6,618 bases of DNA from Candidatus Aquicultor primus (GCA_001767575.1 MELI01000028.1:1-6618), one strand, 5' to 3'. Shown: positions 1 through 6,070, counted from the first letter of the stretch. The notes: generated by a model from the letters alone, not told the origin. Numbers and translations are program-made.

Positions 1-1
1 C

Positions 2-1558
2 GAGACCGAGCAGACAATCGGCGCGCAAAACCTGCTGCGGCTCCTTAAAACGCAGCTTGAGAGCGCGGCCATAGCAAAAGTCGGGCACGACTTAAAGCAG
101 GTCATGCTCGCACTCTGGAACGAGGATATAGACCTCGGCGGCATAGCATTCGACACCGAAATCGCCGCATACCTCATCAACCCCGACCGCTCGTCATATC
201 CGATAGAGGAGCTGGCCGCAATCTATCTCGGCATGGTTCTCTCGGGCACGACCGGCGATGAGCGCCTCGCGCTGGAGGCGGTCGCGAACCTGCGCCTGAA
301 GCCGAAGTTCGAAGAGATCCTCGAAGAGCAAAACCTAATCAAGCTCTTCAACGAGATAGAGATGCCGCTTATACCCGTTCTCGCCGGGATGGAGCATGAA
401 GGGGTAGGTATAGATACCGACTACCTCAACGACCTCTCTAAAGAGACGGAGCTCCTCCTCGAATCGATAGAAAACGAGATCTACTCTCTTGCGGAGCAGG
501 AGTTCAACATCAACTCCCCGCAGCAACTAGGCGTCATCCTCTTCGAAAAGCTCGGCCTGCCGAAGTCGAAGAAGACCAAGACCGGCTATTCGACCGACGC
601 AAACGTCCTGGCAAAATTGCTCACCGTCCATCCCATAGTCGAGAAGATTGTAAGCTTCCGAGAGTTGGCCAAGCTGAAGTCTACCTATATAGACGCGCTC
701 CCGAGGCTCGTCAACCGTAAGACCGGCAAGATTCATACCTCGTTCAACCAGACGGTAACGACAACGGGGCGTCTCAGCAGCAGCAACCCGAACCTACAAA
801 ATATCCCGATCCGCACCGAGCTTGGCTCGCGCATGCGCGCCGCGTTTATCCCGTCGCGCCCCGGAGAACTCTTTCTATCGGCCGACTATTCCCAGATAGA
901 GCTGCGCCTTCTCGCGCATTATTCAGGTGAAGAGGTCCTTATAAGGGCGTTCGAAGCGGACAAGGATATTCACGAGGCGACGGCGATAGAGGTCTTCGGT
1001 GTCTTGCCCGAGCAGGTGACATCGCAGATGCGGCGTATCGCCAAGATGGTCAATTTCGGCGTGCTCTATGGAATGAGCGCGTATGGGTTATCCGACCGGC
1101 TCGGCATCCCGGTGGGCGACGCGCGTACCTTCATCGACAAATACTTCAAGAGTCTCCCTAAAGTCGAGGAATTTATAGCAAAGACAATAGCCGAGACGAA
1201 AGAGAAAGGCTACGTCGAAACGCTCCTCGGTCGAAGGCGCTATATCCCCGAGCTCAAAAGCAGCAACGGCAGGATTCGAAGCCTCGGCGAAAGGTTTGCG
1301 GTAAATGCGCCGCTACAGGGTAGTGCCGCCGACATCATAAAGCTGGCGATGGTCCGGGTAGACAAAGAGCTTGAGGAGCAGGCATTCCAGGCGAGAATGG
1401 TCCTGCAGGTCCACGATGAGCTTATCTTCGAGACATCCGAGGGCGAGCTGGATGCGTTGAGCTTGATGGTCAGGGATATCATGGAGCATGCGTTCCCGCT
1501 GAGCGTACATCTCAAAGTCGATGTTTCTTCAGGTTTTAATTGGAAAGAAGCGAAATAG
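2..1558 (+). CDS. polA: DNA polymerase I, C-terminal part (5' end outside window)
   Basis: Family A polymerase that fills gaps in excision repair and replaces RNA primers on the lagging strand. The frame is open from base 2, so the ATG at 104 is internal; 518 residues are visible and the N-terminal 5' nuclease domain is off the window. Residues about 1-110 form the 3'-5' exonuclease-like domain; the rest is the polymerase domain. Visible motifs are TTTGRLSSSNPNLQNIP (from base 758), motif A DYSQIELR (from 884, metal-binding Asp), motif B RRIAKMVNFGVLYG (from 1031, with the O-helix Arg, Lys, Phe and Tyr) and motif C VHDE (1409-1420). The Phe in NFG is the E. coli/Taq state, not the Tyr of T7 polymerase. 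Aligned by eye to E. coli Pol I, Asp424 is Val and Asp501 is Ala, so proofreading is probably absent, as in many Gram-positive Pol I enzymes. It ends in TAG about 270 bases before rpsA. Confidence 0.97.
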   Translation, partial: ETEQTIGAQNLLRLLKTQLESAAIAKVGHDLKQVMLALWNEDIDLGGIAFDTEIAAYLINPDRSSYPIEELAAIYLGMVLSGTTGDERLALEAVANLRLKPKFEEILEEQNLIKLFNEIEMPLIPVLAGMEHEGVGIDTDYLNDLSKETELLLESIENEIYSLAEQEFNINSPQQLGVILFEKLGLPKSKKTKTGYSTDANVLAKLLTVHPIVEKIVSFRELAKLKSTYIDALPRLVNRKTGKIHTSFNQTVTTTGRLSSSNPNLQNIPIRTELGSRMRAAFIPSRPGELFLSADYSQIELRLLAHYSGEEVLIRAFEADKDIHEATAIEVFGVLPEQVTSQMRRIAKMVNFGVLYGMSAYGLSDRLGIPVGDARTFIDKYFKSLPKVEEFIAKTIAETKEKGYVETLLGRRRYIPELKSSNGRIRSLGERFAVNAPLQGSAADIIKLAMVRVDKELEEQAFQARMVLQVHDELIFETSEGELDALSLMVRDIMEHAFPLSVHLKVDVSSGFNWKEAK

Positions 1559-1560
1559 AA

Positions 1561-1594
1561 TTGCCAAACCGCTTTATTTAGCTTAAGCTATATA
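1561..1594 (+). promoter_or_regulatory. Weak candidate promoter for the rpsA transcript, over a 12-bp palindrome
   Basis: TTGCCA at 1561-1566 lies 17 bases before TAAGCT at 1584-1589; the latter keeps only the T-A-x-x-x-T pattern. TATATA at 1589-1594 is an alternative -10 but has no -35 at normal distance. The perfect palindrome TAGCTTAAGCTA (1579-1590) covers the -10 region and could be an operator. Transcription from here would start near 1600 and carry a leader of about 230 bases before rpsA. Matches are poor, so this rests mostly on position. Confidence 0.22.
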
Positions 1595-1631
1595 CCAGCA
1601 AGGTGAAAAAGCAGTTCAACTAGAGGAATTC

Positions 1632-1767
1632 TTGCGGGTAAGCGGCGATGCCGCGTGGATAGAAAGGAAAAGTGGAGTTGAGGGCAGACTGAACAAGTTC
1701 GTCTTTTCCCGAGATAACACAGAGTCCATGTCGCACTTTAATTACCGTTAGGACGTATATCCCGCAG
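1632..1767 (+). ncRNA. Possible structured RNA leader upstream of rpsA
   Basis: Complementary arms are nested in this gene-free stretch. Bases 1632-1638 (TTGCGGG) pair with 1761-1767 (CCCGCAG), 7 pairs with one G-U, closing the whole region. Inside lie a GCGGC/GCCGC hairpin with loop GAT (1642-1654), a 7-pair stem of 1666-1672 (GGAAAAG) with 1703-1709 (CTTTTCC), and a shorter stem of 1724-1727 with 1751-1754. TCAACT (1616-1621) could also pair with AGTTGA (1676-1681), which would cross the other stems. The closing arm directly abuts the hairpin and U-run at 1768-1793. I checked the layout from memory against SAM, FMN, ydaO, c-di-GMP, T-box and cobalamin consensus motifs and recognised none. 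It could be a leader controlling S1 synthesis, a small terminated RNA, or chance pairing; no alignment is available to test it. Confidence 0.28.
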
Positions 1768-1793
1768 CCACCTCTGGTGGTATTTTTGTTTTT
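1768..1793 (+). terminator. Short intrinsic terminator or attenuator before rpsA
   Basis: CCACC (1768-1772), loop TCT, GGTGG (1776-1780), then TATTTTTGTTTTT (1781-1793). The stem is only 5 pairs plus a possible G-U, so termination would be partial. Only about 21 bases separate the U-run from the rpsA ribosome site, and I see no convincing promoter there. The hairpin therefore probably lies inside the rpsA transcript and acts by read-through or attenuation, or it terminates polA imperfectly. Confidence 0.5.
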
Positions 1794-1814
1794 AATCGCC
1801 TATTGCTAAAAATT

Positions 1815-1821
1815 TGGGAGG
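1815..1821 (+). promoter_or_regulatory. Ribosome binding site of rpsA
   Basis: TGGGAGG lies 10 bases before the ATG at 1832. This fixes the start: the in-frame TTG at 1814 overlaps the ribosome site itself and cannot be the initiation codon. Confidence 0.85.
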
Positions 1822-1831
1822 TTTTAGATTA

Positions 1832-3373
1832 ATGTCCGAAAAAGAACTAGTTGATAACCCGGAAAGCTACATGATCATGAACGAGGACGGAGTACTCGTT
1901 CCCGATTACGATCAAACCATCAAGGTCTTCGATGATGGCGACATTGTCGTCGGCGAAGTCGTAAAAGTCGACCGCGATGAGGTCCTCGTAGACATCGGCT
2001 ACAAGTCGGAAGGCGCGATTCCCGCGAGGGAGCTGTCGATTAGACCCGATGCCGACCCCTTCGAAATCGTCAAGGTAGGCGACCGCATCGAAGCGCTTGT
2101 CCTGCAAAAAGAGGATAAAGAAGGAAGGCTCATTCTCTCGAAGAAGCGTGCCGAGTATGAGCAAGCATGGATTAGAATCCAGGCGCTCGCAAATACCAGC
2201 GAGACGATTGAGGGAAGCGTCATCGAAGTCGTAAAAGGTGGGTTGATAGTCAACATCGGTTTAAGAGGGTTCTTGCCGGCGTCGCTAGTCGACTTGAGAC
2301 GAACAAAAGACCTCCATCAATTCATCGGCCAGACCATGGAATGCCGGATTATCGAAATGGATCGCAACAGAAACAACGTGGTTCTTTCGAGGCGTGCGGT
2401 TCTTGAGGAGGAGAAGAAACACGAGAAGGGCAAACTCCTCGAGAAGATAGTCAAGGGAGCGGTGCTCGAAGGCAAAATCTCGAGCATAGTCGACTTTGGA
2501 GCATTCGTCGACCTTGGCGGCATAGACGGACTTATCCACATCTCGGAACTCTGCTGGAACCATATCGACCACCCGTCAGAAGTCGTGGCAGTCGGTGACG
2601 ATGTCAAAGTCCAGGTTCTGGATGTTGACTTCGAGCGCGAGAGAATCTCGCTCGGGCTTCGCCAGACGCAGGAAGATCCCTGGAGACAAAAGGTAGGCAG
2701 CTACAACGTAGACCAGCTCATAACAGGCAAGGTAACAAAGCTCGTGCCGTTTGGCGCGTTCGTCGAAATAGAAGAGGGCCTCGAAGGTCTCATCCACATC
2801 TCGGAACTTGCGCACAAGCATGTTGAGATGCCGGAAGAAATCGTCAAGGTCGGCGAGAGTGTCGATGTTAAAATCGTCGGTATCGATGTCGACAAGAGAA
2901 GGGTAAGCTTGAGCGTCAAGCAGACCCTTCCGGCACCGGACGATTCTAAGGCAGAGGCTGAAGCGGAGACAGATAATGTCGAAGAAGCCGACGTTGAAAT
3001 TGTAGTCGGCGAAGAGGTAGAGATTACCGCAATCGAGACTGGCGAAGAAGAGGTAGTCGTCGTTGAGGTTGTAGCTGAAGAAGTTATAGTCGAGGAAGCT
3101 GCGGTCGAAGAAGTCGTCGAAGAAGTTGTCGAAGAGGCTGCGGCTCCTGCGGAAGCTGAGGAAGCAGTGGCAGATGAGACAGCTGTGGAAACCGTAGAAG
3201 AACCGGTTGTCGAAGAAGTCGCCGTCGAAGAAGCCGCAACGGAAGCTGTTGAAGAAGTAACTGAAACAGCGGCTGAAGAAGAGGCGACAGTTCCGGTCAC
3301 GCCGGGGTCGCTCGAGGACGTGCTCAGCCAAATGAAGAAAGAGCACCCCAAGAAAGGGTCGGGCGCGGAGTAA
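1832..3373 (+). CDS. rpsA: 30S ribosomal protein S1, four S1 domains with long acidic tail
   Basis: RNA-binding ribosomal protein that helps position mRNA on the 30S subunit. The 513-residue product has four S1/OB-fold repeats at about residues 34-106, 125-189, 210-280 and 295-365. Repeats 3 and 4 are the most canonical, with FGAFVDL...GLIHISEL and FGAFVEI...GLIHISEL; repeats 1 and 2 are divergent, as is usual for the ribosome-binding end. Four domains is the actinobacterial/Firmicutes form rather than the six of E. coli. Residues about 372-490 are a low-complexity tail of Glu, Val and Ala (42 Glu, 3 Asp and one Lys in about 117 residues), followed by a distinct basic-amphipathic end, PGSLEDVLSQMKKEHPKK. 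The ATG at 1832 is chosen because of the ribosome site at 1815-1821. A strong terminator follows the TAA, so this is probably a single-gene transcript. Confidence 0.96.
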   Translation: MSEKELVDNPESYMIMNEDGVLVPDYDQTIKVFDDGDIVVGEVVKVDRDEVLVDIGYKSEGAIPARELSIRPDADPFEIVKVGDRIEALVLQKEDKEGRLILSKKRAEYEQAWIRIQALANTSETIEGSVIEVVKGGLIVNIGLRGFLPASLVDLRRTKDLHQFIGQTMECRIIEMDRNRNNVVLSRRAVLEEEKKHEKGKLLEKIVKGAVLEGKISSIVDFGAFVDLGGIDGLIHISELCWNHIDHPSEVVAVGDDVKVQVLDVDFERERISLGLRQTQEDPWRQKVGSYNVDQLITGKVTKLVPFGAFVEIEEGLEGLIHISELAHKHVEMPEEIVKVGESVDVKIVGIDVDKRRVSLSVKQTLPAPDDSKAEAEAETDNVEEADVEIVVGEEVEITAIETGEEEVVVVEVVAEEVIVEEAAVEEVVEEVVEEAAAPAEAEEAVADETAVETVEEPVVEEVAVEEAATEAVEEVTETAAEEEATVPVTPGSLEDVLSQMKKEHPKKGSGAE

Positions 3374-3386
3374 GACGCAAAATTTC

Positions 3387-3415
3387 AAGGGCCTTGCATT
3401 GCAGGGCCCTTTTTT
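3387..3415 (+). terminator. Strong rho-independent terminator of rpsA
   Basis: An 11-pair stem (3387-3397 with 3401-3411, one G-U pair) with loop ATT is followed by a T-run ending at 3415. It begins 13 bases after the rpsA stop codon and separates rpsA from the VanZ-coaE unit. Confidence 0.92.
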
Positions 3416-3435
3416 AATTTGGTCTTTGTGCTGTC

Positions 3436-3453
3436 GGCCGATTAATAATCGCC
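3436..3453 (+). repeat. Inverted repeat upstream of the VanZ-like gene
   Basis: CGATTA-A-TAATCG (3439-3451) is a perfect dyad around a single A; with one bulged C it extends to GGC/GCC arms (3436-3453). It lies about 33 bases before the -10 box at 3486, where an operator or activator site could sit. TTGGTC (3419-3424) and TTAATA (3442-3447) are 17 bases apart, so the same sequence could instead be the -10 of another promoter. Function is not shown. Confidence 0.3.
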
Positions 3454-3485
3454 ACACAAGGACGGTAGTTCGCCGGCGCATCTGA

Positions 3486-3498
3486 TATAGTGTTCAAT
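3486..3498 (+). promoter_or_regulatory. Probable -10 box of a leaderless promoter
   Basis: TATAGT (3486-3491) differs from TATAAT at one base and stands exactly 7 bases before the ATG at 3499, so transcription would begin at or next to that ATG. There is no Shine-Dalgarno sequence nearby and no good -35 box 16-18 bases upstream. This pattern is typical of leaderless genes, which are common in Actinobacteria. It follows the rpsA terminator, so a new promoter is needed here anyway. Confidence 0.45.
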
Positions 3499-3867
3499 AT
3501 GAACAGATGGTGGCAGGTCGCACTCTGGGCGGCCCTTATTATTATTCTCTCAGTCGGTCCTACCGGCCCGGAGGTCAGCGAGTTCTGGCCTTACGCCGTA
3601 CATTTTTTTGAATATGCGATTTTAGGGATACTTCTCTTCAGAGCAATCGTCTATACTTGGAAGGTGGTCGCCGGATTAAGCGCTATTGCGGCCATCGCGG
3701 TCGCGTCGGCATATGGCGTGGCCATGGAGTTGGTCCAACTATCGCTAAGTTACCGGGGTTTCGGCTACGATGATATCGTCACGAATTGTTCCGGTGCCGC
3801 TCTCGGGCTGGTCGTCTGGCGACTCGGTTTCAAGCGTGACCATAAACATGGGGAAGAGCGGGGTTAG
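3499..3867 (+). CDS. VanZ-family small membrane protein
   Basis: The 122-residue product matches the VanZ-like fold: about four hydrophobic segments (near residues 6-19, 35-53, 55-75 and 95-108) and the family's polar residues inside or between them. These are HFFEY (His35, Glu38, Tyr39), ME..Q (Glu77, Gln80), Arg86, the DD pair at 91-92 and N..GAALG (Asn96 onward). VanZ in Enterococcus gives low-level teicoplanin resistance, but most homologues have no assigned function, so resistance should not be inferred. The protein should lie in the cytoplasmic membrane with a short basic C-terminal tail. The ATG at 3499 is preferred to the GTG at 3490 because that GTG overlaps the likely -10 box; neither has a ribosome site. 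It ends 24 bases before coaE and is probably the first gene of that operon. Confidence 0.85.
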   Translation: MNRWWQVALWAALIIILSVGPTGPEVSEFWPYAVHFFEYAILGILLFRAIVYTWKVVAGLSAIAAIAVASAYGVAMELVQLSLSYRGFGYDDIVTNCSGAALGLVVWRLGFKRDHKHGEERG

Positions 3868-3881
3868 GCCTGTTCTGTGCT

Positions 3882-3886
3882 GGGGA
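3882..3886 (+). promoter_or_regulatory. Ribosome binding site of coaE
   Basis: GGGGA sits 5 bases before the ATG at 3892 and supports that start. The in-frame GTG at 3877 lies upstream of this site and would add five residues before the conserved N-terminal strand. Confidence 0.6.
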
Positions 3887-3891
3887 TTGTC

Positions 3892-4497
3892 ATGAAGATT
3901 ATCGGTGTAACCGGGCCAATAGCATCGGGCAAGTCGGCAGTGACAGCGCTCCTTAAGGAAAAAGGGGCGCATGTTATCGATGCGGATATAATCGCGCGCG
4001 AGGTCGTCGAACCGGGCAGGCCGGCATGGACGGATATCGTAGAGTATTTTGGAGAGAGCGTGCTCCGGCCCGACCAAAGCATAGACCGGCCCGAGCTGGG
4101 CAGAATCGTCTTCGGGGATGCCAAGCAGCTATCGATTTTAAACGAAATCGTTCACCCGCGCGTAATGGAGGAGGTTGATAGCCGCCTTCGCGAGCTGGCG
4201 GGGACAAACAGCCCGGATGCGGTCGTAGTCATCGACGTGCCGCTCTTAATAGAGGTCGGCATGAATAAGCGTTGCGCACACACAGTGCTAGTGATAGCGG
4301 ACGAAGATGTCCGGTTGGAGCGCCTTCTCAAGAAAGGCCTTTCCAGAGAAGAGGCCGAAAGTCGTGTCGACGCGCAGCACGGTAAGGACGCCCTTGCAAA
4401 ATTCGCGGATATGGTCATAGTAAATAACGGAACTTTAGATGAACTCAAAGAACAAACGGAAGCACTATGGAAAGTAATTCAAGCTGACAGCCGATGA
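3892..4497 (+). CDS. coaE: Dephospho-CoA kinase
   Basis: Cytoplasmic enzyme of the last step of coenzyme A synthesis: it phosphorylates the 3'-hydroxyl of the ribose of dephospho-CoA with ATP. The 201-residue product has normal family length. It starts MKIIGVTGPIASGKS, with P-loop Gly8-Ser15; the usual GGIGSGKS here reads GPIASGKS, which keeps the G-x4-GKS pattern. DAD at 30-32 supplies the catalytic Asp32, equivalent to Asp33 of E. coli. PLLIE (117-121) is the family's PLLFE-type motif, and the lid region RLERLLKKGLSREEAESR lies near residues 142-159. The gene follows the VanZ-like gene by 24 bases and precedes the transglycosylase by 34, so co-transcription is likely. It ends with TGA, which shows that TGA is used as a stop codon in this genome. 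Confidence 0.96.
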   Translation: MKIIGVTGPIASGKSAVTALLKEKGAHVIDADIIAREVVEPGRPAWTDIVEYFGESVLRPDQSIDRPELGRIVFGDAKQLSILNEIVHPRVMEEVDSRLRELAGTNSPDAVVVIDVPLLIEVGMNKRCAHTVLVIADEDVRLERLLKKGLSREEAESRVDAQHGKDALAKFADMVIVNNGTLDELKEQTEALWKVIQADSR

Positions 4498-4531
4498 TTG
4501 TCACTATCGGTTAGCATATTAGGACGAAGCA

Positions 4532-5098
4532 ATGAGATTATCCAAAATCGCAATAATCGTAGTAATACTGCCCTTTTTTGTCATCATGTGGTATCAGTGG
4601 TCTTTTACCGACAAGTTTGACCAGGTATTCTACCCCCTTGAATACAAAGAGGAAATAAGTCAAGCGAGCAAGAAATATTCGATAGACCCCTACTTGATAG
4701 CGGCGATGATATATGAGGAGAGCAAATTCAATCCGTCTTCCGAATCCCAGGCGGGTGCGGTAGGTTTGATGCAAATCATGCCGGATACCGGACGGTGGGT
4801 CGCGGGTAAGCAAAAGCGCAGCTTTCGTGCAGACGATTTGCTTGACCATAGGGTAAACATCGATATGGGTTGCTGGTATTTTAACTACCTGCGCGATAAA
4901 TACGGTGACGAGCGCCTGGCGCTGGCCGCATACAATTCCGGGCACAAAAACGTCGACCGTTGGCTTAACGATGGCTTGCATAACAATATAGATGATATGC
5001 TCGAGGCAATCCCCTTCGAAGAGACGCGGCTGTATGTTCAGAAAGTGACGAAGACGAGAGAGCAATACGCCGAGATATACAGTGGCGAGTTTGAGTAA
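4532..5098 (+). CDS. Membrane-anchored lytic transglycosylase (SLT domain, GH23)
   Basis: Predicted to cleave the MurNAc-GlcNAc bond of peptidoglycan with formation of the 1,6-anhydro product. The 188-residue product begins with a single hydrophobic helix (residues 6-23) after MRLSK, most likely an uncleaved anchor that leaves the rest outside the membrane. The catalytic domain covers about residues 38-180: YEESKFNP with the likely catalytic Glu63, then GAVGLMQIMP (75-84) and LAAYNSG (131-137), all hallmarks of the Slt70 C-terminal domain. There is no LysM or other wall-binding domain, so this is a minimal enzyme. AGGA at 4521-4524, 7 bases before the ATG, supports the start. Similar small transglycosylases are often found directly after coaE in Gram-positive genomes. 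It may act in general wall turnover or open gaps for an envelope machine; the sequence does not decide. Confidence 0.93.
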   Translation: MRLSKIAIIVVILPFFVIMWYQWSFTDKFDQVFYPLEYKEEISQASKKYSIDPYLIAAMIYEESKFNPSSESQAGAVGLMQIMPDTGRWVAGKQKRSFRADDLLDHRVNIDMGCWYFNYLRDKYGDERLALAAYNSGHKNVDRWLNDGLHNNIDDMLEAIPFEETRLYVQKVTKTREQYAEIYSGEFE

Positions 5099-5182
5099 CA
5101 CCACACCTCAAACGGCGAACAAGTCATACGAATCAGCGCTAACTTTATTAAGCATGTAAGGGTATTTGCCGATATTCTGAGC

Positions 5183-5263
5183 ATGTTACCAGAGGAAATC
5201 AATTTCACAAGCCTGGTCTGACCTGAGTTTACTGAGCTTGTACAGCCCGGCGTAATCGTTAAA
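5183..5263 (+). other. Coding-like extension of the pilZ frame, interrupted by TGA
   Basis: Reading upstream in the pilZ frame gives PEFTELVQPGVIVKLE directly before and into the annotated start, then a TGA at 5219-5221, then MLPEEINFTSLV from an ATG at 5183. VQPGVIVKLE looks like the first strand of a YcgR/DgrA-type N-terminal domain (pattern PG-x-x-V-x-L). No ATG, GTG or TTG lies between the TGA and 5264. The frame is otherwise open back to the transglycosylase stop, which is in the same phase. The stretch may be the real 5' end of pilZ broken by a nonsense change or a sequence error, or it may be untranslated. Confidence 0.35.
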
Positions 5264-6019
5264 TTGGAAAACAGGAGCGCGTTTGCGCTCTATAAGTTTG
5301 TGTCTTTGGCCCCCGATAAGACAATCGTCTGCAAGGTAGTCGACGATGTCCTCTCGTCCGGCTGCGAGGTAGGGGCCCTCGTCAACATTATCCGGCCCAC
5401 AAGCGAAGGAAGCTGCGCGATGCCCGCCAAAATAAGTGCTATCAAGGATAACGGGCGAACCATTTTGCTGGTTCCGATGGGCCGGCCGACCAAAGTTCAG
5501 CGTCGCGTCTTTCCCAGGGTTATCGCTGAGGGCGGCGTCAAGCTCAAGCTGGAGTTCGACAACAGCAACAGCCTCTACAAAAGTATGCAGGTCTACGACA
5601 TCAGCGGTGGCGGCATAGGTTTGACGATATATTCAAAAAAAGCAATCTTTATCGGCCAGCGCGCGAAGCTTGAAATCGAGTTTCACATGTATAAAAACAA
5701 GGTACAGGCGCGAGGCGAGGTCGTCCATTGCTCACAGCGCAACCAGGGTTCACGCGAGTTTCTAATAGGAGTCGTGTTCGTGCAGATAAGTGAAGGAGAC
5801 CAGGAGGTTGTACTGGAGTTTGTCGCCGCTGAGATGCAGCGGCAGATGGTTGCAGGCAAACTAAAAGAAAAGAGCATAAGCGCCGCCGAGGCGGGAGAGA
5901 TTGAACACGAAGAACAACCCACGCAACCTGCCTGCGAAGAACAACCGGCACCACCGGCCCAAGACGACCAGCCCGAAGAAGATGAGCAGCAGCCGGACGA
6001 GCTGCCGTTAGCGGTCTAA
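5264..6019 (+). CDS. PilZ-domain protein, probable c-di-GMP receptor (start uncertain)
   Basis: Cytoplasmic two-domain protein of 251 residues from the TTG at 5264. Residues about 1-75 resemble the YcgR-type N-terminal beta barrel; about 78-190 are a PilZ domain. Both c-di-GMP-binding signatures are intact: RRVFPR (Arg81-x3-Arg85) and DISGGG (Asp112-x-Ser114-x2-Gly117). Binding is therefore likely, and proteins of this architecture act on flagella, pili, polysaccharide export or transcription; the target cannot be read from the sequence. Residues about 205-251 are a disordered acidic tail rich in Glu, Gln, Pro and Ala, with repeated EEQP/DDQP units. The TTG has no ribosome site, and the domain seems to begin upstream of it, so the 5' end may be wrong or broken. 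The gene lies 165 bases after the transglycosylase and may be part of the same operon. Confidence 0.85.
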   Translation: MENRSAFALYKFVSLAPDKTIVCKVVDDVLSSGCEVGALVNIIRPTSEGSCAMPAKISAIKDNGRTILLVPMGRPTKVQRRVFPRVIAEGGVKLKLEFDNSNSLYKSMQVYDISGGGIGLTIYSKKAIFIGQRAKLEIEFHMYKNKVQARGEVVHCSQRNQGSREFLIGVVFVQISEGDQEVVLEFVAAEMQRQMVAGKLKEKSISAAEAGEIEHEEQPTQPACEEQPAPPAQDDQPEEDEQQPDELPLAV

Positions 6020-6047
6020 ATACTAAAGTCGAAAGGTTCTCCGCAGT

Positions 6048-6070
6048 CGCCGAAAAGGCGGCCTTTTGAA
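6048..6070 (+). terminator. Weak terminator-like hairpin after pilZ
   Basis: AAAAGG (6053-6058), loop CGG, CCTTTT (6062-6067) forms a 6-pair stem; a competing CGCC/GGCG hairpin covers 6048-6060. The T-run is part of the stem and no clean U-tail follows, so this is at best a weak terminator. It would fit separation of pilZ from uvrB. Confidence 0.3.

Noticed and set aside
2576..3481. Long open frame on the - strand opposite the S1 tail (also a Ser/Thr-rich one at 2701-3351)
   Set aside because: Created by the low-complexity GAA/GTC/GCT codons of the acidic tail; the + strand S1 frame is unmistakable and the reverse products have no domain-like character.
3490..3498. GTG at 3490 as the start of the VanZ-like protein
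   Set aside because: It overlaps the best -10 box and adds only three residues; the ATG at 3499 fits a leaderless start.
4538..5104. 188-residue open frame on the - strand opposite the transglycosylase
   Set aside because: It mirrors the whole length of a clear GH23 gene; the predicted product has no recognisable motifs.
5219..5221. TGA considered as a recoded sense codon (selenocysteine or alternative code)
   Set aside because: coaE in the same window ends with TGA, no SECIS-like hairpin is evident just after it, and the protein family gives no reason for selenocysteine; a mutation, error or real stop is simpler.
5436..5618. Short + strand frame inside pilZ
   Set aside because: Out of frame with the PilZ motifs, Ser-rich product, no ribosome site.
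6029..6040. GAAAGGTTC-type sequence considered as a LexA/SOS box for uvrB
   Set aside because: Arms are only 3 bases, and it does not fit the GAAC-N4-GTTC spacing; also more than 100 bases from the start.
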